The translations under genes and the position numbers were made by a program. A DNA stretch of 32,189 bases from an uncultured Pseudomonadales bacterium (GTDB taxonomy: Bacteria; Pseudomonadota; Gammaproteobacteria; Pseudomonadales; Pseudohongiellaceae): positions 1 through 32,189 of the forward strand of contig CASQMQ010000001.1 in NCBI GenBank assembly GCA_949430125.1, read 5' to 3'. Positions 15,568 to 23,405 of this stretch are shown here, piece after piece; the first letter of the stretch is position 1, and each line of letters opens with the position of its first letter. The notes beneath the pieces were generated by a model. It was not told the DNA's origin, did no database searches, and was given only the letters and a program-made list of their open reading frames with translations.

Positions 15568-16323
15568 CTAATGAGTCAGCGAATAAATTAGATAGTTAAT
15601 ACCTAGCTGATATGCCGAATTCGCATACTGTGTGGGATACCATTGATCGAAGGTGTGCTCCCAGCCATCGCCCATGTCTGAGTTCCAATTGATAAGCACC
15701 ATGACGCGACCGTCGTCATCTAGGATGGCGTGATTGCTAGCGCTGTCCATTCCGGCTTGCCCGAAGCCTCTTCTGCCACCACGTCCGGGAATCATCTGCG
15801 CACCATCGATGTCGTAGAAGGTGTGATAGATCTCATGGCTGGAGTCTAGTTGGATTATTTCGCGGTCTGGAAATAACTTGGAGAAGTCCTGATAGAAGGC
15901 ATCCCATTGTTGCTCTCCCCAGAAGTCGTCGACCAATAAGAAGCCTCCGCGCAGTAAATATTCTCTGAGATTCTCGGTCTCTTTTGGGGATAGGGAGATG
16001 CCGCCGTTGCGTCCCATCTCCAAGGCATATAAGAAAGGGTAGTTGAAGATTTTATCGTCGTCGAAGCGCAGCACGATGGGTTTTTCCATAACTCGTACAT
16101 TCGATAATCGTGCCACGCCGCGCAGGAAGTTCTCGTCTGCAGCTGGGAAGTCAGTTGCCCAGGGACCGCCATAGAAGCCACCGCTGTAGTAGCTGTCGTA
16201 TTGAATACGTACGAAGGCAAATTCTCCGCCGATGTCATAGAGATCGGGCTGATTACTTTGCGCGAGCACGCTGATAGGCGAGGCCGTAAGTAGGAGAATG
16301 AGAAGAATAATGCTGCGATTCAT
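15568..16323 (-). CDS. Secreted DUF4159-domain protein
   Basis: A 251-residue protein with a signal peptide (residues 1-21, ending ISVLAQ). The mature part fits DUF4159: FAFVRIQYDSYYSGGFYGGP near the start, then RFDDDKIFNYPFLYALEMGR, LREYLLRGGFLLVDDFWGE, and DSSHEIYHTFYDIDGAQMIP, ending WEHTFDQWYPTQYANSAYQL. The GGFLLVDDFWG core resembles a glutamine-amidotransferase-like fold; no enzymatic activity is established for the family. It often occurs near MoxR/VWA-type genes, but none is here. It is divergent from the large secreted protein at 16433, sharing a 109-base intergenic promoter region. Confidence 0.85.
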   Translation of the reverse strand: MNRSIILLILLLTASPISVLAQSNQPDLYDIGGEFAFVRIQYDSYYSGGFYGGPWATDFPAADENFLRGVARLSNVRVMEKPIVLRFDDDKIFNYPFLYALEMGRNGGISLSPKETENLREYLLRGGFLLVDDFWGEQQWDAFYQDFSKLFPDREIIQLDSSHEIYHTFYDIDGAQMIPGRGGRRGFGQAGMDSASNHAILDDDGRVMVLINWNSDMGDGWEHTFDQWYPTQYANSAYQLGINYLIYSLTH

Positions 16324-16432
16324 GGCGGATGCTGACTCACTGCAATGACGATATTAGGTAGTGTGTATCGACAACTGGCAGAGATCAAGCTAATGTGAGA
16401 AGTCCCTAATTTTTGAGTTTCGTGCCATCTCT

Positions 16433-17881
16433 ATGCTTATGCACAAAAACAAAATAATTTCATTTATTATCAGTAGGTTGCCCCTATTTATTCTGCTGTG
16501 CCTTGGGGGTTTTCTCAGCCAAGCCGCTGAAGATAGCCCGCTAATTGGTAGCGCATTAGGAAATGCCGAACAACTGGCGGCCTACCGGTTGCAGATAGAA
16601 GACTTGGAGTTCGAATTCGGTCCTTATCATCCTAGTCTGATCGAGCCTCTCGAGAGTATGATCGCGCTGCTAAATGAGGACGAAGACTATGAACGGGTAG
16701 CGCAGTTGCAGAACAGGCAGTTTCAAGTGATGCGCACCGAGCTGGGTTTCGAGCATCTGGATTTGGTTCCCTTGCTGCAATCGATAGTGACTACGCAATT
16801 GGCATTGGGCAATTGGGAAGAAATCTCTGATCAACTTGAACATATTCGTCATCTTCGCACTACCGTCGATGGCGAGAACACGGAGATTCTACTCGGAGCC
16901 ATTCAGGATCAAATCGACTGGTTGTTCAGTCGCATTACAATCGAAGATCGCCGAGAGCAAGTGCGCAACTTCTTTAAAATTCGTGACTTGTATGAAGAGC
17001 TAGAAGACATTGTCGAAGACAAGTATGGCGAAGACAGTCTCGAGGCTGTGCCTTGGTTGTATAAGGTAGCTCACCACGAATATCACCTTGTCAGTTTCCT
17101 AAACGCATCTAAGGGGCTTGGTTCGGATTCGGTAGATCGGCTTGTCCGTCGAGAGGGCACGTTTGGACTCGAGAGTCAGAATCGCAATGGCCTTAGTTCC
17201 AGATCATTCTTCGGCAACTCATCACTCATTCCCGTTATTGATAAAGGTAGGCCGATCGGCGATGGATATCTCCGTGACGCATACTCGATGGTCAAAAAGA
17301 TCCAGGATGTAGTCGAAGAGAATTCTGATCTCGAAGCGCAGGCGATGATAAAGATATATCGTTCCGATTTTCAATTGCTATCCGATAGAGGCACTGGGAT
17401 TCGCGGCTATCGAGATGCGCGGGATATGTTGCTCGAAGCCGGAATAGCCGAAGAAGAAGTGCATTGGTTCTTCGAGCGCCCTATGGTTATTCCGATGGAG
17501 ACCTTGCATCTAAATTTTGCCGATGCCCTCGCTGAATTGAGAGAACGGATTGAACCTATTGCTTCTGTGAAGGAGCAGGAGATGCACCTTGGCATATTCA
17601 CCTCCTGGACAGAGGCGCTACGATCGACGCCGATGCCACAGTCTAAAAACCCATTCTGGCAGCTCGACCATCCTTTTAAGTATGCGGACATTAGCTTCTC
17701 AGTGAGTTCTCGCGGCAGGGCTTCTTCAGTTGACGTTCTCGTCACTGCCCCCGAAGAGCTAGATTCGAAACGTAGTATCTCGCGCTCCGTGCGCGACATA
17801 CACTTTCGACCTGCAATCATCGATAACAAGGCGCGGCGTGTGAAGGATGTTCACATGCGTTATCGATTTGTCGATGAATAA
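16433..17881 (+). CDS. Exported alpha-helical (TPR-like) protein with TonB-like C-terminus, unrecognised
   Basis: A 482-residue protein. Two ATGs (16433 and 16439) are possible starts, giving the same hydrophobic export segment (SRLPLFILLCLGGFLSQAA). The body is acidic and helical, with LAAYRLQIEDLEFEFGPYHP, SMIALLNEDEDYERVAQLQN and RTELGFEHLDLVPLLQSIV, a pattern like tetratricopeptide repeats. The last 100 residues change character: FKYADISFSVSSRGRASSVD and VRDIHFRPAIIDNKARRVKD, ending VHMRYRF. This resembles the C-terminal domain of TonB-like proteins that carry strand-forming xxFRPA...xxYRF ends. I do not recognise the full-length family. It is complete, and its codon use looks like its neighbours. 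Confidence 0.65.
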   Translation: MLMHKNKIISFIISRLPLFILLCLGGFLSQAAEDSPLIGSALGNAEQLAAYRLQIEDLEFEFGPYHPSLIEPLESMIALLNEDEDYERVAQLQNRQFQVMRTELGFEHLDLVPLLQSIVTTQLALGNWEEISDQLEHIRHLRTTVDGENTEILLGAIQDQIDWLFSRITIEDRREQVRNFFKIRDLYEELEDIVEDKYGEDSLEAVPWLYKVAHHEYHLVSFLNASKGLGSDSVDRLVRREGTFGLESQNRNGLSSRSFFGNSSLIPVIDKGRPIGDGYLRDAYSMVKKIQDVVEENSDLEAQAMIKIYRSDFQLLSDRGTGIRGYRDARDMLLEAGIAEEEVHWFFERPMVIPMETLHLNFADALAELRERIEPIASVKEQEMHLGIFTSWTEALRSTPMPQSKNPFWQLDHPFKYADISFSVSSRGRASSVDVLVTAPEELDSKRSISRSVRDIHFRPAIIDNKARRVKDVHMRYRFVDE

Positions 17882-18064
17882 TTGCGGCAAGCTACCCGAA
17901 TATTGAAATTAAAAGGGGCGCCAATGTTTCGCGCCTCGAGGCAGGTGAGGATCCCTGTTCGGTGTATGAAGTTATTGGCATTAGCTCAACAACATTTTTG
18001 AATAAAACTCAAAGTAAGAAACTCAATTAATAAGAACAACAAACGAAACTACCGGAGCAATACT
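17882..18064 (+). promoter_or_regulatory. Leader and promoter region before the NHL gene
   Basis: This 183-base gap turns AT-rich in its last 70 bases and ends in GGAG six bases before the ATG at 18065. It probably carries the promoter of the NHL-cyclase pair. A short GC-rich palindromic segment (GGGGCGCC...GCGCC, near 17916) may help end the upstream transcript; no T-run follows. Confidence 0.35.
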
Positions 18065-19117
18065 ATGATACAAGCCAAGTCTACTCTCTTAAGACTTTTT
18101 CTAGCCCTACCCTTTTTTCTTTTATCCAGCGCAGCGCTGTCGCAGGCCTATTCAAATCCCTATGCCAGCATAGAAGGCTGGGCGGAGTTGCCGAATGGCC
18201 GAATTCAGGGCGCCGTTGGCGATCTCGATGTTGATCCTGACGGCGAACATGTCTGGGCCGTTGTGCGTTGTGATGCAACTGCGCCTGATCGCTTTGGTAA
18301 TGAGTGTGTAGATTCAGATTTAGACTCAGTATTGAAATTTAACAGCGAGGGACAAGTAGTCGAGAGCTTTGGCGGGGGCATGTTCATTTGGCCCCACGGC
18401 ATCGATGTGGATGCAGACGGTAATGTCTGGGTAACCGATGCAGTCAGTAATGCGCGTATACCCGATGGAGATGCAAGGGGCCATCAGGTAGTTAAGTTCT
18501 CGCCCACGGGTGAAGTATTAATGGTGTTGGGTACGCCCGGTGAATCCGGTAGTGGTCCGGACCATTTTAATGCTCCGGCCGATGTAGTGATTGGCGACAA
18601 TGGTGATGTATTTATTGCCGATGGGCACCAGAACGATGGAAACGGTCGGGTGGTTAAGTTCGATAGTAGTGGTAATTTCATCATGGCATGGGGCAAGCCT
18701 GGTTACGCGCCTGGTGAATTCAGAACACTGCATACCATCGCGGTCGATCAGCGTGGACGCATATTTGTTGGCGATCGCTCCAACAATCGTCTTCAGTTGT
18801 TTACGCAAGAGGGAGAGTTTCTCGCACAGTGGACTCAGTTTGGTCGACCGAGCGGTATCTTTTTCGATCAGCAGGACAATATTTATGTGGCAGATTCCGA
18901 GTCCGACGATGTGCAAAACCCAGGCTGGGAGATGGGCATCCGCATCGGTGACGCACAACTTGGTTGGGTGAATTATTTCATTCAACTCCCAACGGGCGAC
19001 CCGAGAAGCACAATAGGTAATGGCGCCGAGTTTGTTGCCGCCGATGCGGCTGGCAACCTGTTTGGCGGAGAGCCTGCACCGAGAAAGTTACAGAAATATG
19101 TTCGCGTTCGTCCATAA
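18065..19117 (+). CDS. Secreted NHL-repeat beta-propeller (peptidyl-alpha-hydroxyglycine lyase-like)
   Basis: A 350-residue protein starting at 18065 (GGAG just upstream), with a signal peptide (1-27, ending SAALSQ). It contains successive NHL blades: WPHGIDVDADGNVWVTDA, FNAPADVVIGDNGDVFIADG, RTLHTIAVDQRGRIFVGDRS, and RPSGIFFDQQDNIYVADSES. Six-bladed propellers of this type include the lyase half of peptide amidation enzymes and many secreted proteins of other or unknown role. The metal-binding histidines of the lyase are not all evident, so an enzyme role is not proven. It lies 36 bases before the second cyclase on the same strand, so the two are likely co-expressed. Confidence 0.8.
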   Translation: MIQAKSTLLRLFLALPFFLLSSAALSQAYSNPYASIEGWAELPNGRIQGAVGDLDVDPDGEHVWAVVRCDATAPDRFGNECVDSDLDSVLKFNSEGQVVESFGGGMFIWPHGIDVDADGNVWVTDAVSNARIPDGDARGHQVVKFSPTGEVLMVLGTPGESGSGPDHFNAPADVVIGDNGDVFIADGHQNDGNGRVVKFDSSGNFIMAWGKPGYAPGEFRTLHTIAVDQRGRIFVGDRSNNRLQLFTQEGEFLAQWTQFGRPSGIFFDQQDNIYVADSESDDVQNPGWEMGIRIGDAQLGWVNYFIQLPTGDPRSTIGNGAEFVAADAAGNLFGGEPAPRKLQKYVRVRP

Positions 19118-19153
19118 CAGATTGTATTGGTCATAAGATAATAGGATTCAAGT

Positions 19154-20170
19154 ATGAGGACGTTTAACAGAGTCTCTGGTCATTGTAGAAAGCTTTCGCT
19201 ATTGTTGATTGCTGTCACCACGCAATTCGCTTTAGCTCAATCTCATCCGCCTATGGAAACAGAGGCGGATTTTCATCGAGCGATGGATGAGTTATCGAAT
19301 TGGGGGCGATGGGGAGACGAGGACGAACTCGGTGCTGCAAATCTGATTACTCCTGAAAAACGTAAAGAAGCTGCGTCTTTAGTTCAAGAAGGCATTGTAG
19401 TATCGCTAGCTCACGATGTGAATCAAGAGCCGGCTGTCGATGCCTCCGCTGTGTTAACGCGTGAGGTGCTGCGGGTTAGTCCTACCGGCGCCTCCGATCG
19501 CTACGAGTATAGCGGCAGCTATCACGGGACTATACATAGTCATCTTGATGCGCTGGACTGCCATATCATGTACGAGGGTAGTGGTTACAATGGTGTCACC
19601 TATCAGGAAGTCGAGGCTGCAGGGGGTTGTCCGCGGGGCGATATCAATGCTCACAAAGATGGCATCGTGACTCGTGGAGTTCTGTTCGACGCAACGCTGT
19701 TGCCGGGCAGGGCAACGGCTGATGGCTGGCTAGAGCCGGGTACGGCGATTAACTATGACGACCTATTGGCGCTGGAAGAAATCCAAGGGGTTCGCGTCGA
19801 ACCCGGCGATGTAATATTACTTTATACCGGTCGCTGGAAGCGCCGCGAAGCGCTCGGTGCCTGGCCAACCTCAGAAGGCGTCGCTGGTTATCATGCTGAC
19901 GTAGCCTATTTTTTGCAGGAGCGAGGCGTAGCCATGATAGGTCACGACATGTGGAACGATGTGGCACCCAGCGGCATTCCCAACGTGTTCTTGCCACTGC
20001 ATAGTCTAGCGTTGGTCTCTCTGGGCGTATCTATTTTCGACAATCTCGATTTCGGTCGCGTGGCGGAAGTGGCGAAGGACTTAGGACGCTATAGCTTCAT
20101 GTTCACAGCGGCTCCGCTGAGAATAGAGATGGGTATGGGTTCACCGGTGAATCCTTTGGCAACATTCTAA
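19154..20170 (+). CDS. Second secreted cyclase-family metal hydrolase
   Basis: A 338-residue paralogue of the cyclase at 4343. The signal peptide ends ALAQ at residue 29. Shared landmarks are ELSNWGRWGDEDELGAANLI with TPEKR (residues 46-70) and the metal-site motif HGTIHSHLDALDCH (124-137), closer to the family consensus than in the first cyclase. Both end with a similar tail (GSPVNPLATF here, ASPFNAHATF there). The reaction is probably metal-dependent hydrolysis of an amide or lactone; the substrate is unknown. Its partner here is an NHL propeller rather than the FAH and PQQ genes, suggesting a different substrate or pathway. Confidence 0.85.
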   Translation: MRTFNRVSGHCRKLSLLLIAVTTQFALAQSHPPMETEADFHRAMDELSNWGRWGDEDELGAANLITPEKRKEAASLVQEGIVVSLAHDVNQEPAVDASAVLTREVLRVSPTGASDRYEYSGSYHGTIHSHLDALDCHIMYEGSGYNGVTYQEVEAAGGCPRGDINAHKDGIVTRGVLFDATLLPGRATADGWLEPGTAINYDDLLALEEIQGVRVEPGDVILLYTGRWKRREALGAWPTSEGVAGYHADVAYFLQERGVAMIGHDMWNDVAPSGIPNVFLPLHSLALVSLGVSIFDNLDFGRVAEVAKDLGRYSFMFTAAPLRIEMGMGSPVNPLATF

Positions 20171-20179
20171 CAGTCGGCT

Positions 20180-20482
20180 TTAGTTCTTGGTTTCAATAGT
20201 GAGCGATGTGAATCTATTGACTATCGCTAGGCCAAGGGTCAAGAATAGCCAGATGACTACGGTTTCTAAAAATCCAGCGAGTCCTGACGCCGACTCGATC
20301 GATATGTCGATACTGCCTCCCACGAAAATAGATACAATACTAAACAACGGCCACAGCAGGAGGCTGCCTATGCCGAACCCGGCGAGAAGAAGTTTAAAAA
20401 GCGACTTCTTTGAAATATTTCTTGCTATCAATGACCAAAGAAAATTTCCAAAGTGTCTCGTTAAAAAATTTAGAGGAATCAA
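20180..20482 (-). CDS. Small inner-membrane protein, unrecognised
   Basis: A 100-residue protein with a basic N-terminus (ARNISKKSLFKLL) and two hydrophobic stretches (LLLAGFGIGSLLLWPLFSIV and TVVIWLFLTLGLAIVNRF), predicted as two transmembrane helices. It is convergent with the cyclase, ending nine bases after its stop. It lies 13 bases downstream of a frameshifted lipoprotein-like gene on the same strand, so they may form a unit. No family is recognised. Confidence 0.6.
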   Translation of the reverse strand: MIPLNFLTRHFGNFLWSLIARNISKKSLFKLLLAGFGIGSLLLWPLFSIVSIFVGGSIDISIESASGLAGFLETVVIWLFLTLGLAIVNRFTSLTIETKN

Positions 20483-20494
20483 GTTAGCAGCTGA

Positions 20495-20781
20495 CTAGTT
20501 TCTGCGTATGTAAGTCAGAATAACATCGTTACCTATTATGTCGATTGCCTCACCATCTGCTAGGTTATAATTAATAGCACCATCGTCTCCGATCCAGTAT
20601 TCAATGTCGGCGTCGCCTAACATCTGCAGCGTCTCTTCGCGTATTTCCCTGTTTGCCAGTTTGAAATTGCCAGTGCCGTCTGTTTCTGCAAGTGTAGTCT
20701 CTGTATTTGGGGTGCCGATGCGGGCGCTGGGCTACAACAGAACAATGTGCATAGCAGAGAAGTTGTAAGTAGAGTTTTCAT
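20495..20781 (-). pseudogene. Small lipoprotein-like exported protein, frameshifted
   Basis: The ATG at 20781 gives MKTLLTTSLLCTLFCCSPAP, a signal peptide with a cysteine pair that could act as a lipobox. A one-base shift in the CCCAGCGCCC region near 20725 moves into PNTETTLAETDGTGNFKLAN, EIREETLQMLGDADIEYWIG, and NLADGEAIDIIGNDVILTYI before a TAG at 20497-20495. The rebuilt protein is about 95 residues. I do not recognise it. The shift is next to short G/C runs, so a sequence error is quite possible. Confidence 0.55.
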
Positions 20782-21029
20782 TGAGACTTCTAGCGGTGCC
20801 TCGTTCTCAGTGATTGGGGTCTTATTGAGTCTCTTACGCCGCATGAGCGTCATGGCAGCGCCATGTATTTGTGAGTTGTCTAATCGCTATTCTGCAGCGA
20901 TTCAATCTAGTGCGCAATCCCTTGAATTGGGAAAATAACCCAATATGGAGGGTCATTGGCAAGGAGGTGTTGATTCCACGGCCCAGCCCAGCCCCTGCTT
21001 TGTGATTAACTGCTAGTATAGCTTTATTC
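20782..21029. other. Intergenic region before the ABC transporter operon
   Basis: No gene is supported. It should hold the promoter of the ABC transporter operon starting at 21030 and of the leftward lipoprotein-like gene. I see no strong ribosome binding site before the ATG at 21030 and no clear operator. Confidence 0.4.
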
Positions 21030-21797
21030 ATGATTGAACTAAAAAATGTACAGAAGTCATATGACGGCGGAGCAACGCTCGCTGTAGCGAATACATCTCT
21101 CACTATAGAACGCGGTGAATTCCTCGGTCTCATCGGGGCCTCGGGCTGCGGTAAGACCACAACTCTGAAGATGATCAATCGTCTCGAAGAACCAAGCAGT
21201 GGCGAGATACTGGTTAATGACCGTAATGTGGTTGATCAGAACCCGGAGCAACTGCGTCGCAATATCGGCTATGTATTTCAAGGGATAGGCCTATTTCCGC
21301 ATCGAACCGTAGCCGAGAATGTCGCTGCCGTTCCGCGGCTGCTGCAGTGGTCTGCAGGTGATATCCGCGCTCGCTGTGAAGAATGCATGGAGATGGTAGG
21401 GCTTCCCTTCGATGAATATGGCGATCGCAGTCCATCGCAACTTTCTGGTGGTCAGCAGCAGCGCATAGGAGTAGCGCGAGCTCTGGCGGCAAGGCCAGAA
21501 GTGGTATTGATGGATGAGCCATTTGGCGCGCTTGATCCAATCACGCGCAGCGAGCTCCAGGAAGAATTCAAGAGTATCCAGCAGAACATGGCGTTGACGG
21601 TAGTCATGGTTACACATGATATGACTGAAGCCTTGTTGCTGGCCGATCGTATTGCGGTGATGCGTGAAGGCGTGGTCCTGCAGATTGGCACGCCGAAGGA
21701 GTTATTAAACAATCCATCTCACGACTATGTGCGCGATATCGTTGCCATGCCGCGACGGCGGGCTCAGCGTCTCGAGGAGCTGATGCGCAATGAGTGA
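21030..21797 (+). CDS. ABC transporter ATPase, osmoprotectant (OpuC/ProV) type
   Basis: A 255-residue ATP-binding protein with all the expected motifs: Walker A GASGCGKTT (36-44), the Q-loop region GYVFQGIGLFPHRTVAEN, signature LSGGQQQR (about 138-145), Walker B VVLMDEPFGALD (about 157-168) and switch histidine VTHDM. Closest in style to glycine betaine/carnitine/choline transporter ATPases, but it lacks the C-terminal CBS domains of longer ProV/OpuA proteins. It overlaps the next gene by eight bases (ATG at 21790), so the two are translationally coupled and make one transporter. The ligand could be any quaternary amine or related solute. Confidence 0.9.
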   Translation: MIELKNVQKSYDGGATLAVANTSLTIERGEFLGLIGASGCGKTTTLKMINRLEEPSSGEILVNDRNVVDQNPEQLRRNIGYVFQGIGLFPHRTVAENVAAVPRLLQWSAGDIRARCEECMEMVGLPFDEYGDRSPSQLSGGQQQRIGVARALAARPEVVLMDEPFGALDPITRSELQEEFKSIQQNMALTVVMVTHDMTEALLLADRIAVMREGVVLQIGTPKELLNNPSHDYVRDIVAMPRRRAQRLEELMRNE

Positions 21798-23313
21798 CAA
21801 TCTACGCGAACAGCTGCTGCTATTGCCAGCCTATTTTCAGGGTCACTTACTGCTGACTCTTGCCGCCATCAGTATGGGTGTTTTAATCTCTGTTCCCCTT
21901 GGTGTTTGGGCGGAGCAATCGGCACGTGTTAAGCGTCCATTGCTTGCGGTAGTCAGTATTATTCAAACCTTTCCTAGCCTCGCGATACTTGCGTTGGTGG
22001 TTGCACTTTTAGGTGGTCGCATAGGATTTCTACCTGCCTTCATCGCGCTGACTCTTTATTCGATGCTGCCCATAGTGCGTAACACGGTAACCGGTTTGGA
22101 ATCGGTATCGGCATCAGTGATTGATGCGGCAAAGGGTATTGGTATGTCGCCGAACCAGATACTGCGCGAAGTAAAGCTGCCGTTAGCAATGCCGGTAATC
22201 GTCGCAGGAATTCGAACGGCGATGGTGTGGACCGTTGGCTTGGCAACCCTGTCGACTCTTGTAGGCGCAACCAGTTTTGGAAACTATATTTTCACCGGCT
22301 TACAGACTCGTAATCTTGTCGCTGTCATGGTGGGAAGTTTGGCATCGGCTAGTTTGGCAGTGGGCCTCGATGGTTTAGTTGCTTCTATGCAGTGGCTGCT
22401 GGAGAAACGCAGTGAGGCAGCAGATTCTGCAAGACTGAAGCGCATTCGCCTAAGTGTCTATGGCATCACCGTGATTATTGTTTCCCTCGCATTGTATGGG
22501 CTGATACCTAAGCCCCGCGCCGATTTTGTCGTGGCGGGAAAACCCTTCACAGAACAGTACATCATGGCTGGCTTGCTGGCGCAGGAATTGGAGGAGGCTG
22601 GCTTCAGTGTAGAGCAGCGCTTGGGTATGGGCACGGCTGTGGTGTACGAGGCGATACGCAATGGCACTGTGGATGTCTACGTTGAATATACTGGCACGGT
22701 CTGGGCCAATTTCATGAGCCGTGAAAGTAATCCTGGTAGAGAGGGAATTCGAAGCGGCGTCGTTGAATTTCTTGAAGAACAGAACGTAACAACGGTAGGC
22801 TTTACTGGGTTTCAGAATCGTTATGCACTTGCTATGCGCCGCGATCGTGCTCTCGAGCTAGGAGTTACATCGATCGAAGACTTGATACCTATCGCCGCTG
22901 AGCTTTCCGCAGGTTCCGATTTAGAGTTCTTTGGTCGAACGGAATGGTTTCGGCTGCGCGATCTCTACAATATGGACTTTGCAGATAAACTCACCTTCGA
23001 TGTGTCGCTCATGTATACCGCTGTAGCGGAGAGACAGGTTGATGTCATCAGCGCCTATACAACGGATGGCCGCGTGGCGGCCTACGATCTGCTGTTGTTG
23101 GATGATCCGCGCAATGCATTGCTTGCCTACGACGCCATGATATTGGCCTCCGGAAATGCGGCGGCGCAACCCGAGTTTATGCAGGTTCTAGATACTCTCG
23201 TCGATAGCATACCCGATGAGGCAATGCGCCAGGCAAACCGTTTGGTAGATGTTGATGGCGAGTCAATCACTGTCGCGCTTGAGTATCTGCGCGGCGAAAT
23301 GGCGAAGAATTAG
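21790..23313 (+). CDS. Fused ABC permease and substrate-binding protein (OpuF/BilE-like)
   Basis: A 507-residue fusion. Residues 1 to about 215 are an inner-membrane permease with several hydrophobic helices and the EAA-type loop AAKGIGMSPNQILREVKLPL. From about residue 243 the chain becomes an OpuAC-type binding domain beginning VVAGKPFTEQYIMAGLLAQE, with GTAVVYEAIRNGTVDVYVEY, TGTVWANF and VDVISAYTTDGRVAAYDLLL. Fused permease-binder subunits are known for osmoprotectant transporters such as OpuFB and listerial BilEB, where the binding domain sits outside the membrane. It pairs with the preceding ATPase. Ligand identity depends on aromatic pocket residues I cannot place by eye. The symporter and oxidoreductases downstream may handle a related compound. 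Confidence 0.9.
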   Translation: MSDNLREQLLLLPAYFQGHLLLTLAAISMGVLISVPLGVWAEQSARVKRPLLAVVSIIQTFPSLAILALVVALLGGRIGFLPAFIALTLYSMLPIVRNTVTGLESVSASVIDAAKGIGMSPNQILREVKLPLAMPVIVAGIRTAMVWTVGLATLSTLVGATSFGNYIFTGLQTRNLVAVMVGSLASASLAVGLDGLVASMQWLLEKRSEAADSARLKRIRLSVYGITVIIVSLALYGLIPKPRADFVVAGKPFTEQYIMAGLLAQELEEAGFSVEQRLGMGTAVVYEAIRNGTVDVYVEYTGTVWANFMSRESNPGREGIRSGVVEFLEEQNVTTVGFTGFQNRYALAMRRDRALELGVTSIEDLIPIAAELSAGSDLEFFGRTEWFRLRDLYNMDFADKLTFDVSLMYTAVAERQVDVISAYTTDGRVAAYDLLLLDDPRNALLAYDAMILASGNAAAQPEFMQVLDTLVDSIPDEAMRQANRLVDVDGESITVALEYLRGEMAKN

Positions 23314-23337
23314 GGCCTTCCAATCTTCATAGCTCCA

Positions 23338-23392
23338 TTGGCACTGTAAGCGCTGCTTGTTAGACTGCTTCTTTTTTAAACTCCAGTGCCAA
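23338..23392 (+). other. Inverted repeat between transporter genes
   Basis: TTGGCACTG (23338-23346) and CAGTGCCAA (23384-23392) are perfect 9-bp complements with a 37-base loop containing CTTTTTT. They lie in the 92-base gap before the GTG at 23406. The loop is long for a terminator; it might be an operator or a processing hairpin separating expression of the ABC and symporter parts. Confidence 0.45.
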
Positions 23393-23405
23393 GGCTGTAT
23401 TCCTA

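Noticed and set aside
21030-23313. A simple osmotic-stress transporter with no link to the genes after it
   Set aside because: Not excluded, but the continuous same-strand run into oxidative enzymes makes a catabolic link worth testing; kept as a hypothesis only.
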